From Artemisia argyi (lineage: Eukaryota > Streptophyta > Magnoliopsida > Asterales > Asteraceae), in assembly GCA_030686995.1 (NCBI GenBank), contig CM060708.1, forward strand, positions 107,656,463 through 107,720,462: a stretch of 64,000 nucleotides of DNA, written 5' to 3'. Below, piece by piece: positions 1 through 10,903 of this stretch (its first letter is position 1; every line of letters begins with the position of its first letter). Under the pieces are notes generated by a model. It saw nothing but the letters and a program-made list of their open reading frames with translations. It did no database searches and was not told the DNA's origin. The translations under genes and the position numbers were made by a program.

Positions 1-2
1 TC

Positions 3-2477
3 TGCATTGATTATCGTAAATTGAATGACGCCACTCGTAAGGATAATTTTCCTCTGCCCTTTATGGATCAGATGCTCGAGAGATTAGCGGGGAATGAGTA
101 CTATTGCTTCCTTGATGGTTTCTCGGGTTACTTTCAGATTCCCATTGACCCGCAAGACCAAGAAAAGACCACTTTTACGTGCCCCTATGGAACTTTCGCA
201 TATAAACGTATGCCATTTTGCTTATGTAATGCTCCGGGCACGTTTCAAAGATGTATGATGGCCATTTTTTCCGACATGATCGGGAAAACTATGGAGGTCT
301 TCATGGACGATTTTTCGGTCATTGGGGATTCGTTTCAATCATGCCTCTCCCATTTAGACGACATGCTAAAACGTTGTGAAGACACAAAGTTATGTCTAAA
401 TTGGGAGAAGAGTCACTTTATGGTCAAAGAGGGCATTGTCCTCGGCCATGAAATTTCAAAGGACGGGATTGAGGTTGACCGTGCCAAAGTGGGCGTCATT
501 GCAAAATTGCCTCATCCCACGACTGTGAAAGGTGTTAGGAGCTTTTTGGGTCATGCCGGTTTCTATCGTAGGTTTATTCAAGATTTTTCTAAAATCGCCC
601 GGCCTATGACCCATCTCCTCGAAAAGGATGCTCCTTTTATCTTCTCCCCCGAGTGCATCGAAGCCTTTGAAACACTAAAGAAAAGGCTTACCGAGGCACC
701 GATTCTTGTTGCCCCCGATTGGGACTTGCCCTTCGAGCTCATGTGTGATGCTAGTAATTATGCTATAGGGGCAGTCTTGGGGCAACGCAAAACAAGACAT
801 TTTCAGCCTATACACTATGCCAGTAAGACTATGACCGAGGCTCAAAGTCATTACACCACCACTGAAAAAGAATTATTAGCTGTGGTGTATGCTTTTGAAA
901 AATTCCGGCCATACTTGATTCTGACTAAAAGCATAGTGTATACGGATCACTCGGCTTTGAAGTATCTATTTGCAAAACAAGATGCAAAGCCGAGACTCCT
1001 CCGTTGGGTTCTCCTCCTTCAGGAATTTGATATCATTATTCGTGATAAAAAAGGAGCTGAGAACCTAGCTGCTGATCATCTCTCCCGTCTTGAAAACCCT
1101 CACCAAGATGCTTTCGAGAAAAAGGAAATAAATGAAACATTTTCTCTCGAAACCCTCAATACGATTTCATTTCGTGGAGACTCGATTACCCCATGGTTTG
1201 CCGACTTTGCAAACTATCATGTGGGTAACTTCATTGTGAAAGGGATGTCGTCCCAACAAAAAAATAAATTTTTCAAAGACGTCAAACATTACTTCTGGGA
1301 CGACCCCTACTTGTTCAAAATATGCGTGGATCAAGTCATCCGGCGGCGTGTGTATGGTCAGGAAGCCACTAAAATTTTAAAGGCTTGCCATGCTGGTCCC
1401 ACTGGGGGCCACCACAATCCCAACTACACCGCCAAAAAGGTGTTTGATTCCGGCTTTTATTGGCCCTCGATCTACAAGGATGCCCAAGAATTGGTCAAAT
1501 CCTGTGACGCTTGTCAACGTCACGGGAATATTTCACAGAAGAATGAAATGCCTCAGAATGCAATTCAAGTTTGTGAAATTTTTGACATCTGGGGCATTGA
1601 CTTTATGGGGCCATTTCCATCCTCTCACGGAAACAAATACATACTCGTGGCAGTTGACTACTTGTCAAAATGGGTTGAAGCGAAAGCTTTACCCACAAAT
1701 GATGCCCGAGTAGTTGTGAAATTTTTAAAAGCTCTTTTTGCCCGATTCGGAACTCCACGTGCTATTATTAGTGATCGTGGTACGCACTTCTGTAATGACA
1801 AATTCGACAAAGTCATGCAAAAGTACGGTGTAACTCACCGTCTTTCTACTGCGTACCACCCTCAAACAAGTGGACAAGTCGAAGTTTCCAATCGGGGCAT
1901 AAAAAGAATTTTAGAAAGAACTGTAGGTGAAAATCGTGCATCGTGGTCGGATAAACTAGATGATGCACTTTGGGCTTTCCGTACGGCTTACAAAACACCA
2001 CTTGGGTGTACGCCTTATAAACTTGTGTACGGGAAAGCGTGCCATCTTCCGATTGAGCTTGAGCACAAAGCCTATTGGGCTCTCAAGCATGCCAATTTTG
2101 ACCTCAAAACGGCGGGTGATCATAGAAAAGTTCAGCTAAATGAATTAAACGAACTTCGTGATCAAGCTTACGAGAACTCTTTGATCTATAAAGAAAAGAC
2201 AAAGAAGATTCATGACTCAAAAATCAAAAACCGCGTTTTCAACGTTGGTGATCGAGTCCTTTTCAACTCATGACTCAAGATCTTCTCGGGAAAGCTCAAA
2301 ACCCGATGGACTGGTCCATTCACTATCACAAAAGTTTATCCATATGGTACCGTCGAATTATCTCAAAATGACGGTCCAAATTTCAAAGTGAATGGACATC
2401 GTTTAAAGCACTACTTTGGAGAGGACATACCATCCATGGTTGTCCCGGATCTCCAAACTTTCCCCAAGGACAATTGA
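3..2477 (+). pseudogene. Athila-type Ty3/gypsy pol: RT, RNase H, integrase (5' end cut by window)
   Basis: The frame is open from the left edge and encodes the enzymes that copy and integrate a Ty3/gypsy element. Counting residues from nt 21, RT shows [10 protein letters not shown] (31-40) and the FMDD catalytic box (94-97). RNase H has MCDAS (D243), TTEKELL (about 280-286) and YTDHS (D309). Integrase has an HHCC finger (H457, H464, C495, C498) and D527, D585, E621, the DD35E spacing. The wording is that of the Athila lineage. The frame stops at TGA 2271-2273 but continues in the same frame for 67 codons to TGA 2475-2477, covering the expected integrase C-terminal part, so this is one nonsense mutation, probably CGA to TGA. 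RT also has CLCNAP where the family normally has GLCNAP. Near-intact but inactive as read; no chromodomain seen. Confidence 0.93.
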
Positions 2478-2613
2478 ATTCGGGGATCGCGTCAAGCTAG
2501 CGACTCGATGAACAAAAACAATAGCACAATACGGGTTTTCACCCGTATCTCTGATTCTTTCTATTTTCTACCACCTAGTATGGGGGAATGGCCAACCCCC
2601 CGCTGTTTGAAAA

Positions 2614-2616
<3 letters not shown>

Positions 2617-2678
<62 letters not shown>
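2617..2678. repeat. (TA)31 microsatellite
   Basis: Uninterrupted TA dinucleotide run of 62 bases. Long perfect TA tracts are prone to length change and to cruciform formation, so its assembled length may be unreliable. Confidence 0.95.
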
Positions 2679-2682
<4 letters not shown>

Positions 2683-2813
2683 TGTTTATATATATAAATA
2701 AAGTGAAATATGGTATTACCGCAGTTAGATTCGAATCTTGGCTTTTTACGTTCAAAGAGTCGGCATAATAGCCGGGACTTTGAATATTGAGGACAATATT
2801 CATTTCTAAGTGT

Positions 2814-2830
2814 GGGGGGGGGGGGGGGGG
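2814..2830 (+). repeat. G17 homopolymer after AAGTGT
   Basis: Seventeen consecutive G follow AAGTGT. The preceding bases resemble the true PPT at 3368-3381 (TTAGTGTGGGGGAT), so this may be a duplicated PPT that expanded. It is also a potential G-quadruplex tract. Confidence 0.85.
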
Positions 2831-2960
2831 AATTCTAGCGAATTTTATCAAAATATATCTTCTAGTACCCCTGTTTTTGGCGAAAATTTTCAAAAATGTT
2901 TTCACTTTATTTCAAATTTTTTGTGGTAATCAGTCCTCCAGGTCTAACCGACAAAGGGAT

Positions 2961-3332
2961 TGGCTAATCCAGGAGCAAACGGCTCTTGGTAAAGATAACT
3001 CAAATCCATTTACGGCTTGCGATTTACCCAAAATTGTATGGTTCCTCAACTCCCCATATCCCGTAAAGTGAATGAGTTGGCTAGCCCATAAGATTATGGC
3101 TTGTGGTAAAGGCCGTGGAAAATCCATAATTGGAAATCAGCTCACCAAGATGTTGACTAGGTCCATCAAGAGCTGGCTAGTCCAGGAGCAAACGGCTCTT
3201 GGTAAAGACTAAACCAATCCGTTGAAAGCTGGTGGTTTGCTCAAAATCACACGGTAATCAGGTGTGCCACAGTTCTTACACCTGGCTACTCCAGAAGTGA
3301 TGACTTTTGGTAAAGAGTTTAAAATCCATCAG
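2961..3332 (+). repeat. Four degenerate ~110-bp tandem repeats in the Athila 3' region
   Basis: Copies begin near 2961, 3078, 3174 and 3283, each starting TGGCTA and carrying a shared TTGGTAAAG or TGTGGTAAAG motif about 30 bases later. Copies 1 and 3 share the 16-mer AGGAGCAAACGGCTCT. Spacing is 117, 96 and 109 bases. Function unknown; the array ends close to the PPT. Confidence 0.75.
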
Positions 3333-3367
3333 GTTTTCTAAAAAGATTACTAGGGACTAGCAATAGT

Positions 3368-3381
3368 TTAGTGTGGGGGAT
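3368..3381 (+). other. Polypurine tract of the plus-strand Athila element
   Basis: TTAGTGTGGGGGAT directly precedes the TGATGAGTG start of the LTR. Position and composition fit the primer site for plus-strand DNA synthesis and fix the LTR boundary. Confidence 0.8.
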
Positions 3382-6300
3382 TGATGAGTGCTCAAACACT
3401 CATCGTTTTTGATGTATTTAAACTGCCAAAACATACAAAAACAATAAAAAAAGATATCAAAATACTTAAATTATCCCAGGGATTGTGTTTTATGTGTTTT
3501 AAATGCAAAATGAGCAAAAACAAAGAAAAAACGTACAAAGTTGGCAATATTGGCAGTTTCAGTCTCTCAAGTTTCAAAACTTGCCAATTTTAGTCCCTAT
3601 GCATTTATTTTGGAAGGAAAAGTCAACCCAAGGTTTTGAAAGTCAAATTTCACAAAATATTACACTTGGGTAATAAGTTTTCCAAAATTACAAGTTTGGC
3701 CCCTGAGATTTCAAAAATGGCATAATAGGTCCCTGGGAATTTTGAAAAATGGAAAATTACAAATTTGGTTCTTGGAATATTGATGCTTGGCATGTTTGGT
3801 CCCTTAAAGCACTTTGGAGAAATTACAACTTCAGTCCTCAAAATTAGGTGGAATTACAATTTTGGTCCTTGTGTGTTATGATACCAAACGGACCCTTTGT
3901 TATTATATAAACCCAAGCCCAAGCCAAACCTGATCCACACAACACCCCAGGCCCAAACCCCGGCCCACTCCCATTTTAATATTAAAACACTCCAGGGTCA
4001 AACACAGTCAACTCCTTCTCCCTCCCAACACCCCAACGCAAAACCAGGTCCCTGCTCCCCCCTCCTCCTCAACCTTTTTCACCTATAGCCCCCCACAATT
4101 AATGCACTTCACCAACCAAACCAACCCCCACCACCACTCCATTAAATGAGCCCAACCACATCACTAATTTTGCACCATTCTATTTTGGTGGGAAAATGGC
4201 AATCAAGGGCTCAGGTTCATCTTAGCATAATTGAACGCTGGGGATTTGGTCTCTGGTCAAAGAGAAGACCTGTGGGACACTCAGTTATCAAAAAGAAAGC
4301 CATGTGAAGAAAGAGAAGGGGAAGTGGTATCTCGTTATATATAGGAATGCTCATTTGAGCCCCAGGGTATGTAGGAATTGTAATTTAGACTTTCTAGTGT
4401 TTATTTCATCATTGTAATCTGTTTTCAAGCAATATAAGTTATGTTTTAAGTTTATCTCTCATTTTTTCAAATTCAAGTTTTATTTAAAATTCTCAAGTAA
4501 TGATTTAAGTTTAATAGTAGTCTATGGTTGATTGATACTCATGTAAGCTCAAACAAAAGACTTTTAGAAGCTTGATAAGCTTCTATTGCAATCAGTTATT
4601 CAGTTTCAAAAAATTATCAAAAATATTAGGAAAATAAAATAAAAAATAAAAAAAAAGGTGTTACATATTGAAGAAAGCATGGAGCACAGTATATGTTGGA
4701 TGGCTGTGGGTTAGTAGGTTTAAGGAAACCTCTAGGATTGGGATTTGGTTCTGGTTATTGTGTGTTATGCAGAAAAGCTCTTTGTAAGTATCTTCTTAAT
4801 TTATTGTTCACGTGTTAATTGCTTGATTATGTATGCTCATTAATGTTAGTTGTGTCAGTATAAGTAATTTACAGTTTAAAATCAGATCCTTGTTTATCAA
4901 AAACCATTTGTGTTCGTAAGTCTTAGATTGACTGTCAATTAGTACAAGCAGCATAGTTGGTATCTTTTGTGAAAATTAGTATATTTGTGACTCATTTGGC
5001 TCACTAGTTCATCCTAAGACCTACTGAATCAGTAACAGGTTTAGAATCAGAGTTTGGTTTTGAAAATCACATATTGAAGTTCTTAAAGGGGTGTTTGGCT
5101 TTGGTTGTTTCAGAGGGCTAAGGGTGGTTTTTATTGTTGTTAATTATAGATACAGTCTCAAGTAGGTATAATAGAACCCTTGGAACACACAATCAGTCAA
5201 AACTTCAAGTGAAAGTCAAAATTCACCATTTGAGCCTTTAAGTTGTTAACTGTCAAGGATTTAGGAAGGTTGTTTCATCATTTCAACTCATAAATAGAAG
5301 TTAAAGCTTAATTTAGTTTACTTGTAGTCTATTTTAACACATTAAACCAGTAATGATCAACCAAAGTTCATGAAAGTCAAATACTCAAGTTTTGTAAAAA
5401 AGTCAAAAGGGCATTGTGTAGAAAATACCATTTCTTGCATGAATTTTATGGAATTTTGTGTAGGGTTTTAGACTTTGAAACTTGTTGGGTGCATTATCTA
5501 CCAGCTTAACTTTTGAATTTCAAGTTTGTTATATTTTTGTGATTTTTTCTTTGTGACCATAATACCCTTGGAACACAGCTGCAGGGCAAGCTTGTGCCCT
5601 GCTTCAGCAGACTCATCTCACTCAGTCACTTTTGGTGGTGATTTGTGGTTAACCCAGTGGGTCCCACACCTCATACATGGGTTCTCCCAACCCCCTCCTA
5701 CCAGGGTTGACTAGTTGACCAATAGTTTTACCATTTGACCTATGGAGCCCACCTAATTTGGCCCCCCAACTCTGTCCCCATTCTGTCTCAGTATAACAAT
5801 AAGCAAGTGCTTATTTGTTGTTGTGTGACTTATTTGTTGTGCTTATCTGTGTGAAACTTTCTTATTATTGTTCAAATAAATCAGAGAAACCAACTTTCAT
5901 CATTGTGGACCCCACTTTCATCCATTTGAGCTTAATTACCTCCACAGTCAACAAAAGTCAACTGTTGGGTGAATAAGCACTCAAAGTGCTTATTTTTGGG
6001 TTGTGAAAAAAGTGTTTTCAGAAAAAGTGTTTGTATTTAGGGTATAATTAGTTTGGAAAAAGAAAAAACACCAAAAACAAACTTTAATTATAGTGATAGC
6101 TTCTATTTAATAGGATTTATCATTTTAATTTTCTTTTTAGCTTATTTATAAGCAATATATCATTTTTATATTTTTATAAATTCTCTTTTAGGTTAAAGTA
6201 ATTTTAGAAATTTTTCCAGATTTTTATTTTGTCTTTTAGTGGTTTTTATAATTAATTTTAGGTTAATTAATTATTAATTAATATTAAGTAATTATATAGC

Positions 6301-7071
6301 ATAATTATATTTTATAATGTATAATCTAGTTTTTATAATTTTTCTGACTTTTATTTAAGTTAAAACATTTTTATAAATTTTTCTAAGATTTAAATTGTTC
6401 ATTTTCTATTTTTCCTAATATAATTAGTATAATTAGAAATTAATAAGTAATTAGATTAATAATTAGTTAATTAGTTTAAAAATACATAAAATCAACTTTT
6501 TATAATTTTTTAGGATTCCTATGATGGTTAATTAGATTTTTAAAATTTTTCTTGATTTTCTAAGCCTTTTTAGTATTTTTAGTAAATCTAATTATTTAAT
6601 TAGTTAATAATTAGATAATTAGTAATTAATTAATAATAAATAATTAAATAGTGTAAAAATAGTTTTTCTTTTTCTTAAAATTTTCTTTATTTATTAGGAT
6701 TGTAAAAAAAATAATTTTACACTTGTAACCTTTTCTGTCCATCAGTTGTACTTTTTGTTTCGTTCGTCTGTGTACGTTTTTAATTAAAACGTACGTTTTT
6801 AGGTTTTAGCTCAAATCTTATTAATCTCAATACCAGTAATCAATCACGTAGCTTTCCTAAGCTATTTTTGTTAATAATCTCCAAATAATTCTCACAACAA
6901 ACCCTTTCTGTGAATAATCACCCGATCACAAAGCAGGCTAAGTTACAATTTACACCTCAACGGGATTTAACGACCTGGTGATACCTTATATTACCCGGAG
7001 CATTGACCTAGGCTATTTGAATTTGTTGACTATTCTTTGGTCAATATAAGTTGGTGGTTTAGCATCAATCA
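3382..7071 (+). repeat. 3' LTR of plus-strand Athila element (about 3.69 kb)
   Basis: It starts TGATGAGTG immediately after the PPT and ends ATCAATCA. Both boundaries are supported by alignment with the solo LTR at 32083-36032, which has the same start and end motifs and a clean target duplication. Its first 24 bases form an imperfect hairpin (TGATGAGTG / CACTCATCG). The body is AT-rich and non-coding; the short open frames in it are not conserved in the solo LTR. The 5' LTR lies outside the window, so divergence and target duplication cannot be read; the flanking candidate is ACATG at 7072-7076. Confidence 0.88.
4336..4344 (+). promoter_or_regulatory. Probable TATA box of the Athila LTR
   Basis: TATATATAG lies about 950 bases into the LTR. 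The related solo LTR has TATAAAAGG at a comparable distance from its own start (about 1.05 kb), which supports this as the U3/R core promoter. Confidence 0.5.
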
Positions 7072-7180
7072 ACATGGAATCTGCATAAGAATATCTACAC
7101 ATATATACATACATACATACATACAGATTCATTCTTCATTAACCGCTACCACGTAGCAGCATGCCTACTCATAATACCAT
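7072..7180. other. Short unique spacer between two Athila elements, with a (CATA)n microsatellite
   Basis: About 109 bases of older flank with a CATA repeat at about 7106-7125. It ends in ACCAT, the left target duplication of the next element, and joins in origin to the sequence starting at 28866. Confidence 0.7.
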
Positions 7181-7399
7181 TGATGTGTGCTAAATTATAG
7201 TATATATTTATTTTCTGAAGAAATACTTTGGAAAGTATTTTCCCGGGTCGTTCTCTCAACGAAGGTTCGAATGGAATTTCGAATAATCGAATTGGGAATC
7301 GTGTAGTGAAAAGTGTATAGTGAGAAGTGATTGTAAAATTCAAAATAAGAAAAGATATAGTGAATAATGCAAAGAGAACAAGCTATATATGCACAAAAG
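7181..7399 (-). repeat. Terminal fragment of the Athila 3' LTR (left of nested element)
   Basis: It matches 25716-25935 of the right LTR closely, including the terminal TGATGTGTGCT (the LTR end, reverse strand). The match breaks at 7399/7400 where the nested element begins, and resumes after 16641. Confidence 0.9.
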
Positions 7400-8492
7400 T
7401 GTAACAATTCACAATTTCAGGTTAATTACTATTCCCGGAAAATTTCACTATTCACTTTTACTATTCATTTTTCCCGAAATTTGATTTTTGTTTCTTGGCC
7501 TCGAGTGATAAATCATTTCCATGACAAATTAAAAGTTTGACATTCATAAGCTCATTTTCGTGAAAGTTAATAAGGAATTACACGTTTTAGGGTAAAACGT
7601 CATTAAAAAATTCTACGCACAACGAAACTCGACCGCGTTAAGTGACCCCGCATCAGAAAAATGTTTGACACACTCATGATTTATTTGAGAATTAATCGTG
7701 ACTGAGAAAAACATGACCAAAATAAGCCTCGGCCGTGAAAAACTGGAATTTTCAGTTTTTATGCGTTTTTACTCAGCTGTAACCTTAGCCTATACCTACA
7801 CCGCATTTCTAATACGATTTGAGTTTTCAACTTATTAGAAAAAGTCAACATATTTTTCCCTCTTCCTTTGACCAAAAATCATTCCTTGATTTTATAAGTC
7901 ATTCCTTGATTTTTAGGCTTACGGTTTGATATCTAAAAGACATTTAATACCAACCGACACTAGACTGAGCCCAGTCTAGACATTATAAGTCATTTTAAAT
8001 CATTTTTATCCTATTAGAAAAGTAACATTTTACTTTTCTCAATTTTACACAATATTCGTACGTTTTACGTTTTACGCGTTTTAAACCTACGTTTCCAGCG
8101 TTATCAGCGTTTTCACGATCCATTAAACTTATCACTCATTTTTATAAGATAATAATGAGTATATTGATGAGTTTAATCATTCCTATAAGTTTCATAATTT
8201 TACGATACCCGGTTTTACGTTTCATGACTTAACGGCATACACTTAGCGATTAACGGGACCAAAACTCACTCCGTAAATGTAAGATAGATATCCAAAACTC
8301 TTAACCTCCTCAATTCAGCCCTAGGTTGCGTTTTCTATGAGTCACAAAGGCACTTGGCATGGTTGTGATAGCCTTGTACAAGATGTGTACACATATGCTA
8401 ACTTAATGCCTAAGTTTTACTCAATCTTGCAACACATGCCTTCCTTAGCTAACAAGGCTTATGACTCATGTTCCCTAACCTCCTCAAGACAC

Positions 8493-8499
8493 TATAAAA
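8493..8499 (+). promoter_or_regulatory. TATA box of the 5' LTR
   Basis: CACTATAAAACCCC is a strong core promoter match. The same motif is at 14213-14219 in the 3' LTR. Transcription starting about 30 bases downstream would make a genomic RNA ending in the 3' LTR. Confidence 0.6.
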
Positions 8500-9471
8500 C
8501 CCCCTCCTACCCCTCTTGTAGTCGTTCATACCATCACAAACACAAACACACTCCTAATTTTCTCTCTACTTCAAGTATTGTTCAAGAATACAAGTTCCAT
8601 ATCAATTCCAAAGCTCTTGTAAAGCTTTGATTGATCCAAAGTCCTTGTTTCTTCCATCCTTTGGTGATCTTCCATCCACACAAGAAGTGTCTTGTAGAGA
8701 CTTCAAGTGCCTTCTTAAGTAGTCACAAGTTGGTGTCAAGAGATTAGAGAAGTTGGAAGCTAGAGATCTTAGTTCAATCAAAGTCCTTACCTTACATGCT
8801 ACTTACCTTTCTTTTTAGAAAGCCAAAAGTTGTAAGCCAAACCCTAACATATTTCTTGTTAAATATCATTATCATGTTATTTACATATCATTCATGCTAT
8901 ATTTTGTCTTGTGATTATGTCCATGATGTATAAAAGTGAGTAAAACAAGTTATTGTACATGATTGTTAAGATAAGTTATTAAAACAAGTAAACTAGTGAC
9001 TTTTATGGAGTACCACGACCAAAATAGTATAACTATGATATTTGAAACTTACTTACTGTTAAAGAGGACTTAACAAGGAAAACATAGCAATTTGAATCAC
9101 CCAAAACGAGTACCCGAGTCAAAAGTTATGGCCATAAGAAGTTAGCGAAACCAAAACGCCGAAACTGCCAATACCCTACTGTTTGCATTCTGCCATTTTG
9201 AAAGTCACCCTTCTGCTCCAATTCATAAAAAAGTTAAAACACGAAAGTTGTCCGGAACGACGTTTTCGTTCAGGAGTAAAGAAGCTCGAGCCCTGAAAAC
9301 GCTTTCCGAGTGATAATTTCTTCAAATTCTTAACAGCCCATTTTTAGACCAAAGTCATTATATATAGGTTATGGTTTATAAAGACCAAAGAGGTCTTATG
9401 ACCTAGAATCAAGACCACAACCATGGCTAGAGCCAAGGTTGAATCTCAAGACCATGGAACAATGACCAAAG

Positions 9472-9490
9472 GTCATGGCAAGGCCATGAC
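9472..9490 (+). other. Perfect 8-bp hairpin in LTR, conserved in the sister family member
   Basis: GTCATGGC, loop AAG, GCCATGAC. The sister element has the same arms with loop CTA at 50805-50823 and again in its other LTR. It lies downstream of the TATA box, so it would be in the RNA. Confidence 0.65.
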
Positions 9491-10903
9491 GAAATGACCA
9501 TGTAAGCTTACTTAACCAAAGTATTGGCGATAACTTGAACAAGCAATTTGGATCTACTTCACTTAAAGGAACCATGAGTTATTACAAAGAAAAATGGTCA
9601 TACAAGACTTATGAAACTTACCCTAATAACAATCTTCATGTAAAAATAAACTTTCCTAAGTTTATTCAAATACCGGACATGTAACTTTTCGGATCAAAAC
9701 TTATATCTATATACTTTATCAACTACTACAATAGTAGGGAGCCTCATGTGAGGAGTTCATTATGTAAGCCGTCGAGATGAGTTGTGGATTTACGAATTAA
9801 AGTGTCCTGGCTCCTCGAACGCTTACTAACATGACTTCTGAATTATGTCGGCCCGAACGGTAGTAAACGATATATAAACAATACATGTTTCATGAACCAT
9901 TTCTTTTCAAAGACTTACACTATACATCATACCACATCATGGACTAAGTGCAAGATATATATTGGCATGTTTATGTTTCCTTAGACATTATTCCAAACCT
10001 AAGTTGCAACAATTATTCTAGGTTGCTCGTAGAAGATCTTACGGCATATCCATCATTCTCATTATACATCATCCAACTCAAGGTGAGTTCATAGCCCCAC
10101 TTTCTATTGTTTAACTATTTTACAAACCCTTGGGGGGAATACATGCTATTATTTTTCTACTCGAACACAATGCTTTCTACTGTATGCTATTCGACTATGT
10201 TTTATTATCACTAAGTAACATCCTTGCCAAACCAAGATCCCTTATTATGAACCATTTAATCACTTGCGAGTGAGCGCGAATATTGTGAATAGGCCTATTG
10301 GGATTGACGAATCCCATTTGTTTTGACTAAGTTCAAACAAATGCATTAATATTTGAGACATTAGGTATGACGGCAAAGTACCTACCGGGATAAATCTGCC
10401 CATCGATATTGGTACACGTTAAAGTTTTGGTGTCATAAGCTTAGTGAATTAATAACCTTTTCTGGCATATAACAACGTAGCCCATCTTTGTTTTCTAACT
10501 ATGAGTGTGAGTCTATAGCTCACACTACGATTATTGTGTTCAACGATTTAACTACCAACACATTGTGTTCAAACGATTTAACTAAACTCTATGAATATCA
10601 CTCAACCTTTGTGTTGACCTCTCAAGCATGTATTTCAGGTTCATGACGATCAAGGATGGCACGGAAGGACACGGATACTCAAGAGGGCTATAAATTTTAT
10701 TATCATTCAAAACTCATTTAATGTAAATTGTAAACATGGAACCATTTGGGACCTCATTTTGTAATCTCTGATATTTATACAATTTGAATGATAAATCTTT
10801 TAAAACGACTCAATTGGAGTTCGTTTTCTATTATTGTGACTATTGTGCCGTCGAGTAACACCCAGTTTGAATTCCGCTGCAACCATGAATTGGGGGTGTT
10901 ACA

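Larger units (their letters stand above)
2478..3381 (+). other. Athila post-pol non-coding region
   Basis: This lies between the pol stop and the LTR. I see no env-like reading frame of credible length; short frames here cross microsatellites. It begins with a segment (about 2455-2490) that recurs on the minus strand at about 21735-21765 in the other Athila element, which supports a shared architecture. It contains a TA microsatellite, a G17 tract, four degenerate repeats of about 110 bp, and the polypurine tract at its end. Confidence 0.7.
7400..10903 (+). repeat. 5' LTR (3504 bp) of the LARD-like element
   Basis: It begins TGTAACAATTC and ends GGTGTTACA, directly followed by the PBS. It contains TATAAAA at 8493-8499 and, downstream, the 8+3+8 hairpin at 9472-9490. 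A 97-codon frame downstream of the TATA box (8337-8630 region) reads through untranslated LTR sequence and is not called as a gene. Confidence 0.92.

Noticed and set aside
2508..2905. Frames on both strands rich in alternating Ile/Tyr
   Set aside because: They are translations of the TA microsatellite.
8337..8630. 97-codon frame in the LTR, repeated at 14045-14350
   Set aside because: It lies across the TATA box and leader of an LTR, the two copies are simply LTR duplicates, and the sister family member does not keep the frame.
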